Positions 1-10,962 of a stretch of 64,000 nucleotides of DNA are shown here, in pieces. The position numbers and the translations under genes are program-made. The notes under the pieces were generated by a model that worked only from the letters and a program-made list of their open reading frames with translations, searched no databases and was not told the origin of the DNA. The stretch spans positions 62,001 through 126,000 of the forward strand of contig JAFRDH010000022.1 of assembly GCA_017403955.1 (NCBI GenBank). The letters are read 5' to 3'. Within the stretch, counting starts at the first letter, position 1, and each line of letters begins with the position of its first letter. This DNA is from Mogibacterium sp. (GTDB lineage Bacteria > Bacillota > Clostridia > Peptostreptococcales > Anaerovoracaceae).

Positions 1-42
1 CCGCTGCCTAACTATGGACTGCTGTTGTTCGGCGAGAAATAG
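1..42 (+). CDS. C-terminal tail of an upstream gene cut by the window edge
   Basis: Frame 1 from the first base reads as 13 codons ending with FGEK and a TAG stop, 12 bases before the asparagine synthase start. The short spacing suggests an operon with asnB. The visible tail is too short to assign a family, and it could also be chance open frame. Confidence 0.4.
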   Translation, partial: PLPNYGLLLFGEK

Positions 43-54
43 AGAGGTGTGATC

Positions 55-3320
<3,266 letters not shown>

Positions 3321-3333
3321 GGTTGAACAATAA

Positions 3334-3368
3334 GGGTCCGCGATCGAAAAAGATTGCGGACTCATTTT
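3334..3368 (+). terminator. Intrinsic terminator after pyrG
   Basis: GGTCCGCGATC pairs with GATTGCGGAC(T)C around a short A-rich loop, giving about 11-12 pairs with G-U pairs, followed by ATTTTATT. It sits 14 bases after the pyrG stop. Confidence 0.75.
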
Positions 3369-3474
3369 ATTGCTATAAAAGCTGCAGTATATATAATTAA
3401 ATAAAGAGATGCATTCAACATACCAGTCATGGCGGATGCAGAGGAAAGTCAAAACAATAGTAAGAGGTGTAATT

Positions 3475-4920
3475 GTGGAAAATCTTAATGTATCTGTTCT
3501 GGACAGTTTCCATGCAGTAGATGAGGACATGCTCGATGAGCTGCTTGCTGCAGAGATCAAGGCGAATACGGTCAAAATCGTTGTCCTTGATGATGATCCT
3601 ACAGGTGTACAGACCGTACATGATGTTTCGGTTTACACTGACTGGTCTATTGGGAGCATCAGGGAAGGTTTTGCCGAAGATAACAAAGTATTCTATATAC
3701 TCACAAACTCTCGCGGAATGACAGAGCCGGAGACGACAAAAGCCCACCGCGAGATCGCGGAACGTGTAGCAGCGGTCTCGGAAGAGACAGGGATACCTTA
3801 TCTGTATATGTCAAGAAGCGATTCTACTCTCAGAGGTCATTATCCTCTCGAGACAGAATTACTGAAAGAGGGCATAGAAGCATCCGGCGGTCATGTCGAC
3901 GGAGAGATCATGTGCCCGTTCTTCAAGGAAGGCGGCAGATTTACTATCAATAACGTGCACTATGTGCGGCAGAGCGATATTCTGGTGCCTGCTGCAGATA
4001 CAGAGTTCGCTAAGGACAAGACTTTCGGATATACAAAATCTCTTATCCCGGAATATATAGAAGAGAAGACAAATGGGAGGTATAAGGCTGCAGATGTCAC
4101 CTGCATCAGTCTGGAATCACTGAGAAATGTTGAAATAGACAAAATCGAGGAGCAGCTCCTGGCAGTAAAGGGCTTTGGCAAAGTCTGCCTTAACGCTGTT
4201 GATTATTGTGACCTCAAAGTATTCAGTATCGCATTTTACAGGGCTCTCGCCAAGGGAAAGAAATTCATGTTCCGTACAGCGGCAGGTGAGGTCAAGGTGC
4301 TTGGAGGCATCTCGGATCAGCCGCTTCTTACCCGCAAGGACATGATCGTTGAAGAAACAGACCTCGGCGGGATCGTCGTGGTAGGGAGCCACACAAAAAA
4401 GACCACAGCACAGCTGAGAGAGCTCCTGAAACTTGACTGTGTTGTGCCTGTAGAGTTTGATTCCAACAAGGTGCTCGAAGGCGATGAAGCTTTCTATGCA
4501 GAGGTCGACCGCTGTGTCGCAGAAGAAGAAAAAATCATCAGGTCCGGCAAAACAGCAGTCTGCTATACCTGCAGGACACTTCTGACCCTTGAAAACGACA
4601 CAAAGGAAAGCGCTCTTCAGCGGAGCGTCAAGATCAGCGATGGCGTTCAGAGTCTGGTTGGCAGACTCCATCTCACACCTGCGTTCGTGATCGCCAAAGG
4701 CGGCATAACTTCGAGTGATGTAGGCACAAAGGCACTTGCAGTGAAGCGTGCGAACGTCCTGGGCCAGATAAGGCCCGGTATCCCGGTCTGGCAGACAGGC
4801 GAAGAGAGCCGCTTCCCGAGGACCCCATACGTCATTTTCCCCGGAAACACCGGCGATGAAACGACCCTCCGCGAAGCCGTCACCATCCTGATGTGTGCCA
4901 CCGGGGACGGTTCTCATTGA
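3475..4920 (+). CDS. Four-carbon acid sugar kinase family (DUF1537) protein
   Basis: Resembles the OtnK/DtnK family, kinases for four-carbon sugar acids such as erythronate or threonate. The N-terminal substrate domain has the family hallmark DDDPTGVQTVHD near residue 37 and SRSDSTLRGHYPLE near 115. The C-terminal nucleotide domain has KGGITSSDVGTKAL and the late PGNTGDE segment. The protein is 481 residues from the GTG at 3475, which has AAGAGG 8 bases upstream. An ATG at 3409 in the same frame has no spaced ribosome site and adds 22 residues of poor family-like sequence. The usual partners (PdxA2-like dehydrogenase, class II aldolase) are absent, so the substrate cannot be inferred from neighbours. 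Confidence 0.82.
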   Translation: MENLNVSVLDSFHAVDEDMLDELLAAEIKANTVKIVVLDDDPTGVQTVHDVSVYTDWSIGSIREGFAEDNKVFYILTNSRGMTEPETTKAHREIAERVAAVSEETGIPYLYMSRSDSTLRGHYPLETELLKEGIEASGGHVDGEIMCPFFKEGGRFTINNVHYVRQSDILVPAADTEFAKDKTFGYTKSLIPEYIEEKTNGRYKAADVTCISLESLRNVEIDKIEEQLLAVKGFGKVCLNAVDYCDLKVFSIAFYRALAKGKKFMFRTAAGEVKVLGGISDQPLLTRKDMIVEETDLGGIVVVGSHTKKTTAQLRELLKLDCVVPVEFDSNKVLEGDEAFYAEVDRCVAEEEKIIRSGKTAVCYTCRTLLTLENDTKESALQRSVKISDGVQSLVGRLHLTPAFVIAKGGITSSDVGTKALAVKRANVLGQIRPGIPVWQTGEESRFPRTPYVIFPGNTGDETTLREAVTILMCATGDGSH

Positions 4921-4964
4921 CACACTTTTCAGCGATGATAATAACATCAGACAGGAATAATACT

Positions 4965-5471
4965 ATGAATAAAAATGTCAGAACTTACAATATACTGCTG
5001 CCGATCTGGCTGCTGATATTTTTTCCGACATGGCTGTGGCTTATCCTGATACCGGCGAACTATATTATTGACCGGGTCGTGCTCAGCTGGAGCCTTGGCG
5101 AGATGGAAGAGAAAGGGCAGTTCTGCAGGAGCCATACATGGAAGATATGTCTTGCCGGATTCCTTAGTGACTTTGCCGGTGTGATCATCCTTCTTGCATC
5201 TGCGCTCATTATGACAAACATAGGCGGAGGCGGGGATTCTTTTATCAGCAATGCAGCCGACGGGCTTATGTTCGATCCGTTTTCTAATGTACTGTCGCTG
5301 CTGATCACGATCGCATCTATCGCGGTCTCAGGAGTCGTCATTTTCAATCTGGACAGAGTGATCCTTAACAAGGCAGGACTGGATCCTTCTCATGCTAAGA
5401 AGTCGGCATTGAGACTGGCGATGATCACAGCGCCGTATCTGTATCTGATCCCATCGAAACTGATTTACTGA
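4965..5471 (+). CDS. Small integral membrane protein of unknown function
   Basis: I do not recognise a family. The 168-residue protein has about four hydrophobic stretches: two close together near the N-terminus (LLPIWLLIFFPTWLWLILIP), one near residues 60-80 and one near 110-130, with a further weak one at the end. The ATG at 4965 has AGGA 8-9 bases upstream. An in-frame ATG further up overlaps the kinase gene and would add a non-hydrophobic tail. It starts about 45 bases after the DUF1537 kinase and is probably co-transcribed with it. No catalytic motif is visible. Confidence 0.65.
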   Translation: MNKNVRTYNILLPIWLLIFFPTWLWLILIPANYIIDRVVLSWSLGEMEEKGQFCRSHTWKICLAGFLSDFAGVIILLASALIMTNIGGGGDSFISNAADGLMFDPFSNVLSLLITIASIAVSGVVIFNLDRVILNKAGLDPSHAKKSALRLAMITAPYLYLIPSKLIY

Positions 5472-5472
5472 C

Positions 5473-5512
5473 AAAAAGCCCGGACCTCTCTGAGATCCGG
5501 GTTCTTCGTTTC
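5473..5512. terminator. Bidirectional terminator between convergent genes
   Basis: CCCGGA (5479-5484) pairs with TCCGGG (5496-5501), with CTC/GAG extending the stem inside. An A-tract lies before the hairpin and a T-rich tract after it, so it can serve both the membrane protein gene and the minus-strand monooxygenase gene. Confidence 0.6.
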
Positions 5513-5527
5513 ATAAAGACTATTCGT

Positions 5528-5824
5528 TTATGCTTCTTCGTCTGTGAAGTATTTCTTGATTTCTGCACCCTTGACACGGCCCTTCTTGAGTTCCTCGAGC
5601 TGCATGTAGTGAGGCAGTGTTCTGTGGTGCTGCCATGCGTCTACATCTTTCCAGAATTCAACGAGGAAAATATCATCAGGGTCTTCCGTCGACATATAGA
5701 AAGCATATTTGAAATTGCCTTCTTCGTTGCGTGACGCAACATCGATTCCCTGCTTTCTTATGAGCTCGCGAAGTTCTTCTCTCTTACCCGGCTCGCATTT
5801 GAATGTAACATTAAGAACTAGCAT
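5528..5824 (-). CDS. Antibiotic-biosynthesis-monooxygenase-like (YgiN-type) protein
   Basis: A 98-residue single-domain protein of the ABM ferredoxin-like fold, a family of small dimeric quinol monooxygenases and related proteins. The pattern is typical: a first strand LVLNVTFKCEPGKRE, a middle helix, then DIFLVEFWKDVDAWQHHR and HYMQLEEL. The start ATG is preceded by AGGAG (CTCCT at 5829-5833 region on the + strand). It stands alone between a membrane protein gene and the molybdenum locus. The substrate cannot be told from sequence. Confidence 0.7.
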   Translation of the reverse strand: MLVLNVTFKCEPGKREELRELIRKQGIDVASRNEEGNFKYAFYMSTEDPDDIFLVEFWKDVDAWQHHRTLPHYMQLEELKKGRVKGAEIKKYFTDEEA

Positions 5825-6006
5825 ATTCTCCTGCTCCTTTCCCTTGATTCAGTACTTTATATAGAGATTATCAGTTTGCTGATGAATGTTCAACTAAATC
5901 ACAGTTTTTCAGTATCCGTAATCTGCACTTGTATTATCTCATATGGCACATTTTGGGGTATATGTGAATTGAAATATATAGTGTATAATACTACAATATA
6001 GCTGTT

Positions 6007-6115
6007 CTTTGAGCAAAAGCACCTAAGCGCTCGTTGATCACTTGATCGTATGGTGCTGCGCCGAGGCCATGAGCCTCCGGGGTATCCGGGGAAACCCGAA
6101 TGCCTTCCCTTAATC
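6007..6115 (+). promoter_or_regulatory. Candidate molybdenum-cofactor (Moco) riboswitch aptamer
   Basis: A GC-rich, strongly structured leader 100 bases before the MobA-MoeA fusion gene in an AT-rich gap. Visible stems are AGCACC (6018-6023) with GGTGCT (6052-6057), GAGGC with GCCTC (6063-6077), GGTAT with ATGCC, and an inner CGGG/CCCG hairpin capped by GAAA. The order of a long arm, a GCCTCC segment, a GAAA-capped hairpin and a final GCCTTCCC resembles the Moco RNA motif as I remember it. A terminator hairpin follows at once, giving an aptamer plus expression platform. The rest of the 389-base gap (5825-6006) shows nothing recognisable. A covariance-model search with Rfam RF01055 would decide the class. 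Confidence 0.55.
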
Positions 6116-6149
6116 GTAAAAAAGAGCATGACAAGCAAAGTATTTATTG

Positions 6150-6180
6150 AGCTGCATGATCTTTTTCGTGCAGCTTTTTT
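6150..6180 (+). terminator. Attenuator terminator between riboswitch candidate and mobA-moeA
   Basis: AGCTGCATGA (6150-6159) pairs with TCGTGCAGCT (6066-type position 6166-6175) through ten pairs with one G-U, followed directly by a run of T. It ends 33 bases before the start of the MobA-MoeA gene, so it must be read through for that gene to be expressed. Confidence 0.75.
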
Positions 6181-6213
6181 GTCAGATATTGCAGAATGAT
6201 TGGTTGATAAAAT

Positions 6214-8058
6214 ATGGATAAAACCCGATATGGATGCGCTATGCTGGCCGGAGGATCCGGCAAACGAATGGGCATATGCAACAAAGCACAACTTGAATAT
6301 GAAGGCAGGACGTTTGCTGACCTGATCGGATCAGAACTTACCGGTACAGGCATGCCTTGCTATATTTCGACAGCGGCATATGAACAGACAGTCCCCGAAG
6401 GATGGACACTCGTAAAAGATGAGGTCACCGGAACAGATGGACGTTTTGCCGGCCCGATGGGTGGGATTTACTCATGCCTCAGGCAGGCTATGAGAGACGG
6501 ACTTGAGGGAGTGTTCTTTGTCCCGTGTGATGCGCCGATGTTCAGTAAGTCCGTTATAGAACGCATGGCAGAAATACTGGAAAATGAGCCGGACAAACCT
6601 GAAGCGCTGATATGGTGCACCGGAGATGGTAAAATACAGACGACTTTCGGCTGGTATTCTGTTAAATGCATCAAGGTGCTTAAAGAAGACATTCTCAAAA
6701 ATGGTTTCAAACTCCTAAAAAGTCTTGAGCGCATCAACTGCAAATATATCAAAACTGCCGATGAAGGGGTAAACGATCGTTGTTTCATTAATGTTAATAA
6801 TACTGAGGACTACAGAAACATGCTGAATGAAGACTTAAGAAAAAAGAATCTGGATACGCCTATATCACTCGAGGAAGGAGTCGAGCTTCTTGTCAGCCAG
6901 ACCGAGCTGATCAAGGATAAGGAACTCGTTCCGTTCAGACAGACGCTCGGCAGGACTTTGGCAGAAAATATTACCGCAACACATGATCAGCCGCCGTTCC
7001 CGCGTTCACCGTTCGACGGCTACGCTATAAGAAGCGCTGACTCCGAAGGAGCAAGTAAAGAGAATCCTGTTATGCTGAAGGTCATCGGCGAAGTCGATGC
7101 GGGCGGAGTTTTCGAGGGTACGCTGCATGAGGGTGAAGCTCTTCGTATCATGACAGGCGCGCCGGTTCCTGAGAGCGCGGATGCAGTGATCAAGCAGGAA
7201 GAAACCGACTATGGTGAGGACAATGTCAGGATCTACAGACAGATGAGGCATCTCCAGAATGTCTGTGCCATAGGCGAAGATTATAAGATGGGCGAGATCC
7301 TCCTCGAAGAAAGAACACATATCGGAGCTGTTGAAACAGGAATAATCGCGAGCACCGGACGTACAGAGGCTTATGTATACCGCAGACCTCGCGCGCTCGT
7401 TCTTTCGACCGGAGACGAACTGTCGATGCCGGGTGATGAGCTAAGACCTGGCAAGATCTATGATTCGAATCTCTTCACGATAGAAGCACTCCTTACAAGC
7501 TGGGGCGTAGAAGTCACCGAAGCAGTGCAGGTCCCTGACGAACCTGAGAAAGCAGCGGAAGTGATCAGTAAGTATGCAGATTCTGTAGATATGATCGTTT
7601 CTACAGGCGGAGTTTCTGTAGGGAAGAAGGACATAATGCATGATGTCTACGCATTGCTTGGCGTTTCAAGGACATTCTGGAAGATCGGCATCAAGCCGGG
7701 AGCTGCGATGATGTCCGGAAATTACAAAGGCAAAATTGTCCTCTCGCTTTCCGGTAATCCGTATGCGGCCTTCGTAGACCTGCATCTTGCGGTCAGACCT
7801 GTCGTCATGACGATGAACGGAAATGATCATTTCGGCATGGTAAGAAGCCGCGCGACTCTGATGAGCGATTACGACAGACCGAGTCCGATCAGACGATTTG
7901 TCAGAGCATTCGTTCAGGATGGCAAAGCTTATATTGAAGGACATCTTGGCGGGAACGGAGATATAGCATCAGGTCGCGGTATCAACGCTCTGATCGAAAT
8001 ACCGGCAGGTTCCGATGCACTGAAAGCAGGAGAAGAAGTAAGAATTCTCTTCCTCTGA
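6214..8058 (+). CDS. MobA-MoeA fusion: molybdenum cofactor guanylyltransferase and molybdopterin molybdenumtransferase
   Basis: Two cofactor enzymes in one 614-residue chain. Residues about 1-195 are a MobA-type nucleotidyltransferase with the GTP-binding LAGGSGKRMG near residue 11 and the metal-binding FVPCDAPMF near 105. Residues about 210-614 are a full-length MoeA with PPFPRSPFDGYA, RIMTGAPVP, the MoCF core STGGVSVGKKD and LSGNPYAAF. MoeA inserts molybdenum into adenylated molybdopterin; MobA adds GMP. Putting them on one chain could channel the cofactor. There is no clear ribosome site before the ATG. MobB lies 16 bases downstream. The candidate riboswitch and terminator upstream suggest end-product control. 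Confidence 0.9.
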   Translation: MDKTRYGCAMLAGGSGKRMGICNKAQLEYEGRTFADLIGSELTGTGMPCYISTAAYEQTVPEGWTLVKDEVTGTDGRFAGPMGGIYSCLRQAMRDGLEGVFFVPCDAPMFSKSVIERMAEILENEPDKPEALIWCTGDGKIQTTFGWYSVKCIKVLKEDILKNGFKLLKSLERINCKYIKTADEGVNDRCFINVNNTEDYRNMLNEDLRKKNLDTPISLEEGVELLVSQTELIKDKELVPFRQTLGRTLAENITATHDQPPFPRSPFDGYAIRSADSEGASKENPVMLKVIGEVDAGGVFEGTLHEGEALRIMTGAPVPESADAVIKQEETDYGEDNVRIYRQMRHLQNVCAIGEDYKMGEILLEERTHIGAVETGIIASTGRTEAYVYRRPRALVLSTGDELSMPGDELRPGKIYDSNLFTIEALLTSWGVEVTEAVQVPDEPEKAAEVISKYADSVDMIVSTGGVSVGKKDIMHDVYALLGVSRTFWKIGIKPGAAMMSGNYKGKIVLSLSGNPYAAFVDLHLAVRPVVMTMNGNDHFGMVRSRATLMSDYDRPSPIRRFVRAFVQDGKAYIEGHLGGNGDIASGRGINALIEIPAGSDALKAGEEVRILFL

Positions 8059-8074
8059 TACAAAAGGAGTTTAT

Positions 8075-8572
8075 ATGCAGACTGTAATTGCGGTTTCGGG
8101 AATCAAAAATTCCGGAAAAACTACGCTCATCTCGAGGTTGGTAGCGGAGTTCTCCGGGAGAGGGAAGAAGGTAGCAGTTATCAAGCATGACGGCCATGAT
8201 TTCGAGTGCGACGTTCCCGGTACAGACACCAGAAAGTTTGCTGATCACGGAGCATACGGAACAGCCTGCTTTTCGGGAAACAGGATGTTTGTGCACCGGA
8301 TCGGAACAGGGGAATCATATCAGGATCTGATCAGATTTTTCCCTGAAGCCGACATCATATTCATCGAAGGTGCAAAGGACAGTGCTCTTGATAAGATAGA
8401 GGTGGTCCGCAGCGGGATATCCGCCGAACCGGCATCAAACCCGGAAGGAAGATTCCTTATAGCTACGGATCTGCCGCAGGGCACATTCGATGAAGAAACT
8501 GCTGATATTAATGATATAGCAGGTATCGTTAAGAAAATCGAAGAGATTGTGGACTGCACTGGCTGTAGATAG
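8075..8572 (+). CDS. mobB: Molybdopterin-guanine dinucleotide biosynthesis protein MobB
   Basis: A 165-residue P-loop GTPase that assists MobA. The Walker A motif GIKNSGKTT is near residue 9, and VIKHDGHDFECDVPGTDT near 45 is the MobB signature after strand 2. FIEGAKDSALDKIEV near 107 corresponds to the family E-G-K-S/D-S segment. An AAAGGAG site lies 7-8 bases before the ATG. It is in the same transcription unit as the MobA-MoeA fusion and is the natural partner of its MobA half. Confidence 0.9.
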   Translation: MQTVIAVSGIKNSGKTTLISRLVAEFSGRGKKVAVIKHDGHDFECDVPGTDTRKFADHGAYGTACFSGNRMFVHRIGTGESYQDLIRFFPEADIIFIEGAKDSALDKIEVVRSGISAEPASNPEGRFLIATDLPQGTFDEETADINDIAGIVKKIEEIVDCTGCR

Positions 8573-8597
8573 CGCAACCCGCAAAATTCATTGCCTT

Positions 8598-9011
8598 CTA
8601 TTCGTAGATTTCCTCTTCAACAACACATTCGCTTTTGATCGTTCCAACAAGGTGCTGCAATCCGTCGATCACATGCGGACGGATATCTCCACCGACCAGA
8701 ACCTGCATGATCGTATCACCAAGTTCGAGATGGCCTTCATTGAGCCATACACGTAAATAATAAATTCCAGGTAATTCATAGGTCCCGGCTATCGCAGCCT
8801 CGACCTTTTTTTCATCATAAGAAAATCTCATACCCGATACCGGCTTCGTGCCTTCTGCGTTATTGCGCACCTTCGCCTTCGCGGATTTCCTGACGATACC
8901 CGTATGTGTCAGATACATCCCGATCTTCTCAGCGGATGGATCGGCCTTAGCTTCTCTGATCCACACATCTCCTGACGGAACTTCTTTACTCTTTATAAGA
9001 CTGCTGCTCAT
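8598..9011 (-). CDS. MoaE-like protein (molybdopterin synthase large-subunit family)
   Basis: A 137-residue protein related to MoaE, which transfers sulfur from MoaD to precursor Z. The segment MYLTHTGIVRKSAKAKVR fits the MoaE phosphate-binding region, FSYDEKKVEAAIAG the following helix, and YYLRVWLNEGHLELGDTIMQVLVGG the G-x-L-x-x-G-D/E strand pair; Lys in GTIKSE may match the catalytic lysine. The N-terminus (SGDVWIREAKADPSAEKIG) is longer than in classical MoaE and no MoaD gene is in the window, so a specialised role is possible. It is convergent with mobB and upstream of the HD gene on the minus strand. Confidence 0.6.
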   Translation of the reverse strand: MSSSLIKSKEVPSGDVWIREAKADPSAEKIGMYLTHTGIVRKSAKAKVRNNAEGTKPVSGMRFSYDEKKVEAAIAGTYELPGIYYLRVWLNEGHLELGDTIMQVLVGGDIRPHVIDGLQHLVGTIKSECVVEEEIYE

Positions 9012-9073
9012 CTCTTTCTCTCCATTGTATTAGTTATTATCGCAATATTCATTGATGATTATTCAATTAATGA

Positions 9074-9577
9074 TTATTCACTTGATCGTTCACTAATCAC
9101 TGCCCGTATCGCTTCCTCTATTGCAAGCGCCCGACTTAACAGCGCATCGTGTTTTTCGATCGCCTCAGGTGTCCGGCACTTGGAAAGGCTTGCGTCAAAG
9201 CGCTCCTGCACTGTTACGACCATATCACCCTGAACGCGTTTGTCTGCATAGTACAAGATATCGGAAGGGGTAAGCTTAACTTCTATGTCATTTGCCGGAC
9301 TGTGGTGATCCCTCACAATATCCGCGATCTGCGTGAAACCTTCACGTTCAAGGAAATCGGCGCCTGCTTTCGCGTGATTGTGTTCTGTCCTGCAGACATC
9401 GTGCAGGAGGGCAGCACATCTGAGAAGATCCCGGTCATAACTCAGACCCGCAGCCGCAAGCTTATCCAGAAGCTGATCCTGAAAATCCGCGACCGCTTGC
9501 ATATGCCTGACCACATGCTCCGGGGTGCCGGCACGTTTATATAATTCATTAATTATCTCATCATTCATTATGTGCAT
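9074..9577 (-). CDS. HD-domain phosphohydrolase family protein
   Basis: A 167-residue protein with the metal-binding HD signature: His in EHVVRHMQAV near residue 22, LLHDVCRTE near 57-60, HNHAKAGADFL near 66 and a later DHHSP and ADKRV segment. It should hydrolyse a phosphomonoester or nucleotide, but the substrate is not evident. AGGAG lies 8 bases before the ATG at 9577. Its gene and the MoaE-like gene form a minus-strand pair inside a molybdenum locus, which hints at a hydroxylase or cofactor connection. Confidence 0.75.
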   Translation of the reverse strand: MHIMNDEIINELYKRAGTPEHVVRHMQAVADFQDQLLDKLAAAGLSYDRDLLRCAALLHDVCRTEHNHAKAGADFLEREGFTQIADIVRDHHSPANDIEVKLTPSDILYYADKRVQGDMVVTVQERFDASLSKCRTPEAIEKHDALLSRALAIEEAIRAVISERSSE

Positions 9578-9687
9578 TGATTTTACTCCTGTCAGACGGA
9601 TGCTGTCTTATATCAGCAACAGGTCAATTATATCACAAATGGTTTTCCTGATGGTTCGTCATGATTATAAAGAATATGCCGATCTTT

Positions 9688-10297
9688 AGGTCAGTGTGAC
9701 CTCATGATTCTTTTTTCCTACCGAAGAATTGTTGATGAATTCCAATAGTTACAGCATCGATGTTCACTGCAGCCTGTTGTGATGTAAGATCGAACTCTGC
9801 AATGGTCTGTATCTGATGCGTTAACGCTGTTAACACAGAATATGCATGAAATGAATATAAGTTTACTGCCTGCCCGGATCAATCAAGAGGCTGAAACAGT
9901 GCTGAGGTTCAGTTTTACTGAAAAATGAGTGTTTCATACTACATTTTCAGTAATCGGATAAGATTTAATGACTGAATCTGTCCGAATCATCAAATGAAAA
10001 AGAGAAGCTCTATCATAAAAAACTACACAGTATTGAAGTCATGTGGGCCGGACTTTTATACGGATAAAAGTCTGATGACTGAAACCGTTGATTTCACTGC
10101 GTTACAGGCTTTTTAATAATATTGATTGCAAACGAATAATTATTCATCCTGACGCACCAAGCTCTTATCGCGTCCGATTTTGAGCATCCATTACTGAAAA
10201 TAAAGCACTTGCATGCGGTTTTTCAGTAAAGTTGAACTTCTGCTATGCAACTTGCTCCCGGTCGGATCCATATCTGACCGTGTTCATATAACGTTCC
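9688..10297. repeat. Left copy of a ~600-bp imperfect direct repeat flanking the hydroxylase cluster
   Basis: This non-coding stretch matches 19626-20256 over its whole length with scattered substitutions and a short insertion. Shared landmarks are CAGCATCGATG, TCTGCAATGGTCTG, ACACAGAATATGCA, GATTTCACTGCGTTACAGGC, CGAATAATTATTCAT, GACGCACCAAG and ATCCATATCTGA. Inside lies a 330-base core bounded by GTTCAGTTTTACTGAAAAA (near 9908) and its near-inverse TTTTTCAGTAAAGTTGAAC (near 10219), with ATTTTCAGTAAT and ATTACTGAAAAT as inner partners. These look like terminal inverted repeats of a small element or decayed insertion sequence. No intact reading frame is shared by the two copies. The 850-base gap 9578-10426 holds only this repeat and the cluster promoter. 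Confidence 0.8.
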
Positions 10298-10334
10298 TTA
10301 GGCAAAGATCTTTAAAGATCGGGGAAATAACTTA

Positions 10335-10382
10335 TTGACAAAATCAGAATCATTTGATACTGTATCAGTATCAAATGATTCT
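10335..10382 (+). promoter_or_regulatory. Promoter and 37-bp perfect palindrome upstream of the molybdenum hydroxylase genes (likely TetR operator)
   Basis: TTGACA at 10335-10340 is a consensus -35 box; GATACT at 10356-10361 can act as the -10 with a short 15-base spacer. From 10346 to 10382 lies a perfect palindrome: arm AGAATCATTTGATACTG, 3-base centre TAT, then the exact inverse arm. It covers the spacer and -10, the place where a repressor would block polymerase. The only regulator gene in the cluster is the TetR-family gene at 18937, so it is the likely ligand-responsive repressor. The palindrome is also able to form a 17-pair hairpin but has no T-run. Confidence 0.7.
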
Positions 10383-10426
10383 CTTTATCAATTATCGAAC
10401 TTTTTTAACGAGGGAAAAGGTGATCA

Positions 10427-10957
10427 ATGATGGATTCTCAGAAAAAGATCAAATTGAAAGTTAATGGAAGAGAACATTGCTTCACTATCGGTGATGGTTG
10501 CGGTGAGATCCCGGCTTCTGAGACGCTTGTAGAGACGATCAGAGAGAGGCTTCTCCTTACCGGGACCAAGCGTCCTTGTAATGAAGGCGGCTGCGGTGGA
10601 TGCACTGTTCTTATCGATGGAAAACCTTCACTTTCATGCTCAACGCTGACTTCAGAATGTGACGGAAAGCAGATCACTACAATAGAAGGGCTTGAAGATC
10701 CTGTTACACATGAACTTCATCCGATCCAGCAGGCTTTTATAGATCTGGATGCCATCCAGTGCGGAATGTGTACACCCGGAATCACACTTACTGCCAAAGC
10801 TCTTCTTGATAACAATCCTGATCCGACCAGACAGGAAGTAGCCGAAGCGCTTGCAGGCAATATCTGCAGATGTACCGGTTACGAAAAGTACTTTGACGGC
10901 ATTCTGCTTGCTGCAAAGAGAATGAGAGAAACTGCGAATAATGGGAAGGGAGAGTGA
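10427..10957 (+). CDS. Molybdenum hydroxylase 2Fe-2S subunit (first pair)
   Basis: Small electron-transfer subunit of a xanthine dehydrogenase-family enzyme, 176 residues. The N-terminal plant-type ferredoxin domain has CNEGGCGGCTV near residue 46 and the fourth Cys in SCSTLT. The C-terminal helical domain has CGMCTPG near 113 and CRCTGY near 149, together binding two 2Fe-2S clusters. The start is one of two adjacent ATG codons after AAAAGGTG. The gene overlaps or nearly abuts the molybdenum subunit gene, so the two are translationally coupled. It is close to, but clearly different from, the second 2Fe-2S subunit at 13260. Confidence 0.92.
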   Translation: MMDSQKKIKLKVNGREHCFTIGDGCGEIPASETLVETIRERLLLTGTKRPCNEGGCGGCTVLIDGKPSLSCSTLTSECDGKQITTIEGLEDPVTHELHPIQQAFIDLDAIQCGMCTPGITLTAKALLDNNPDPTRQEVAEALAGNICRCTGYEKYFDGILLAAKRMRETANNGKGE

Positions 10958-10962
10958 CCGGA

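Noticed and set aside
4117-4947. 276-codon minus-strand frame opposite the DUF1537 kinase
   Set aside because: Fully antisense to a gene with clear family motifs; no start signal and no recognisable domain.
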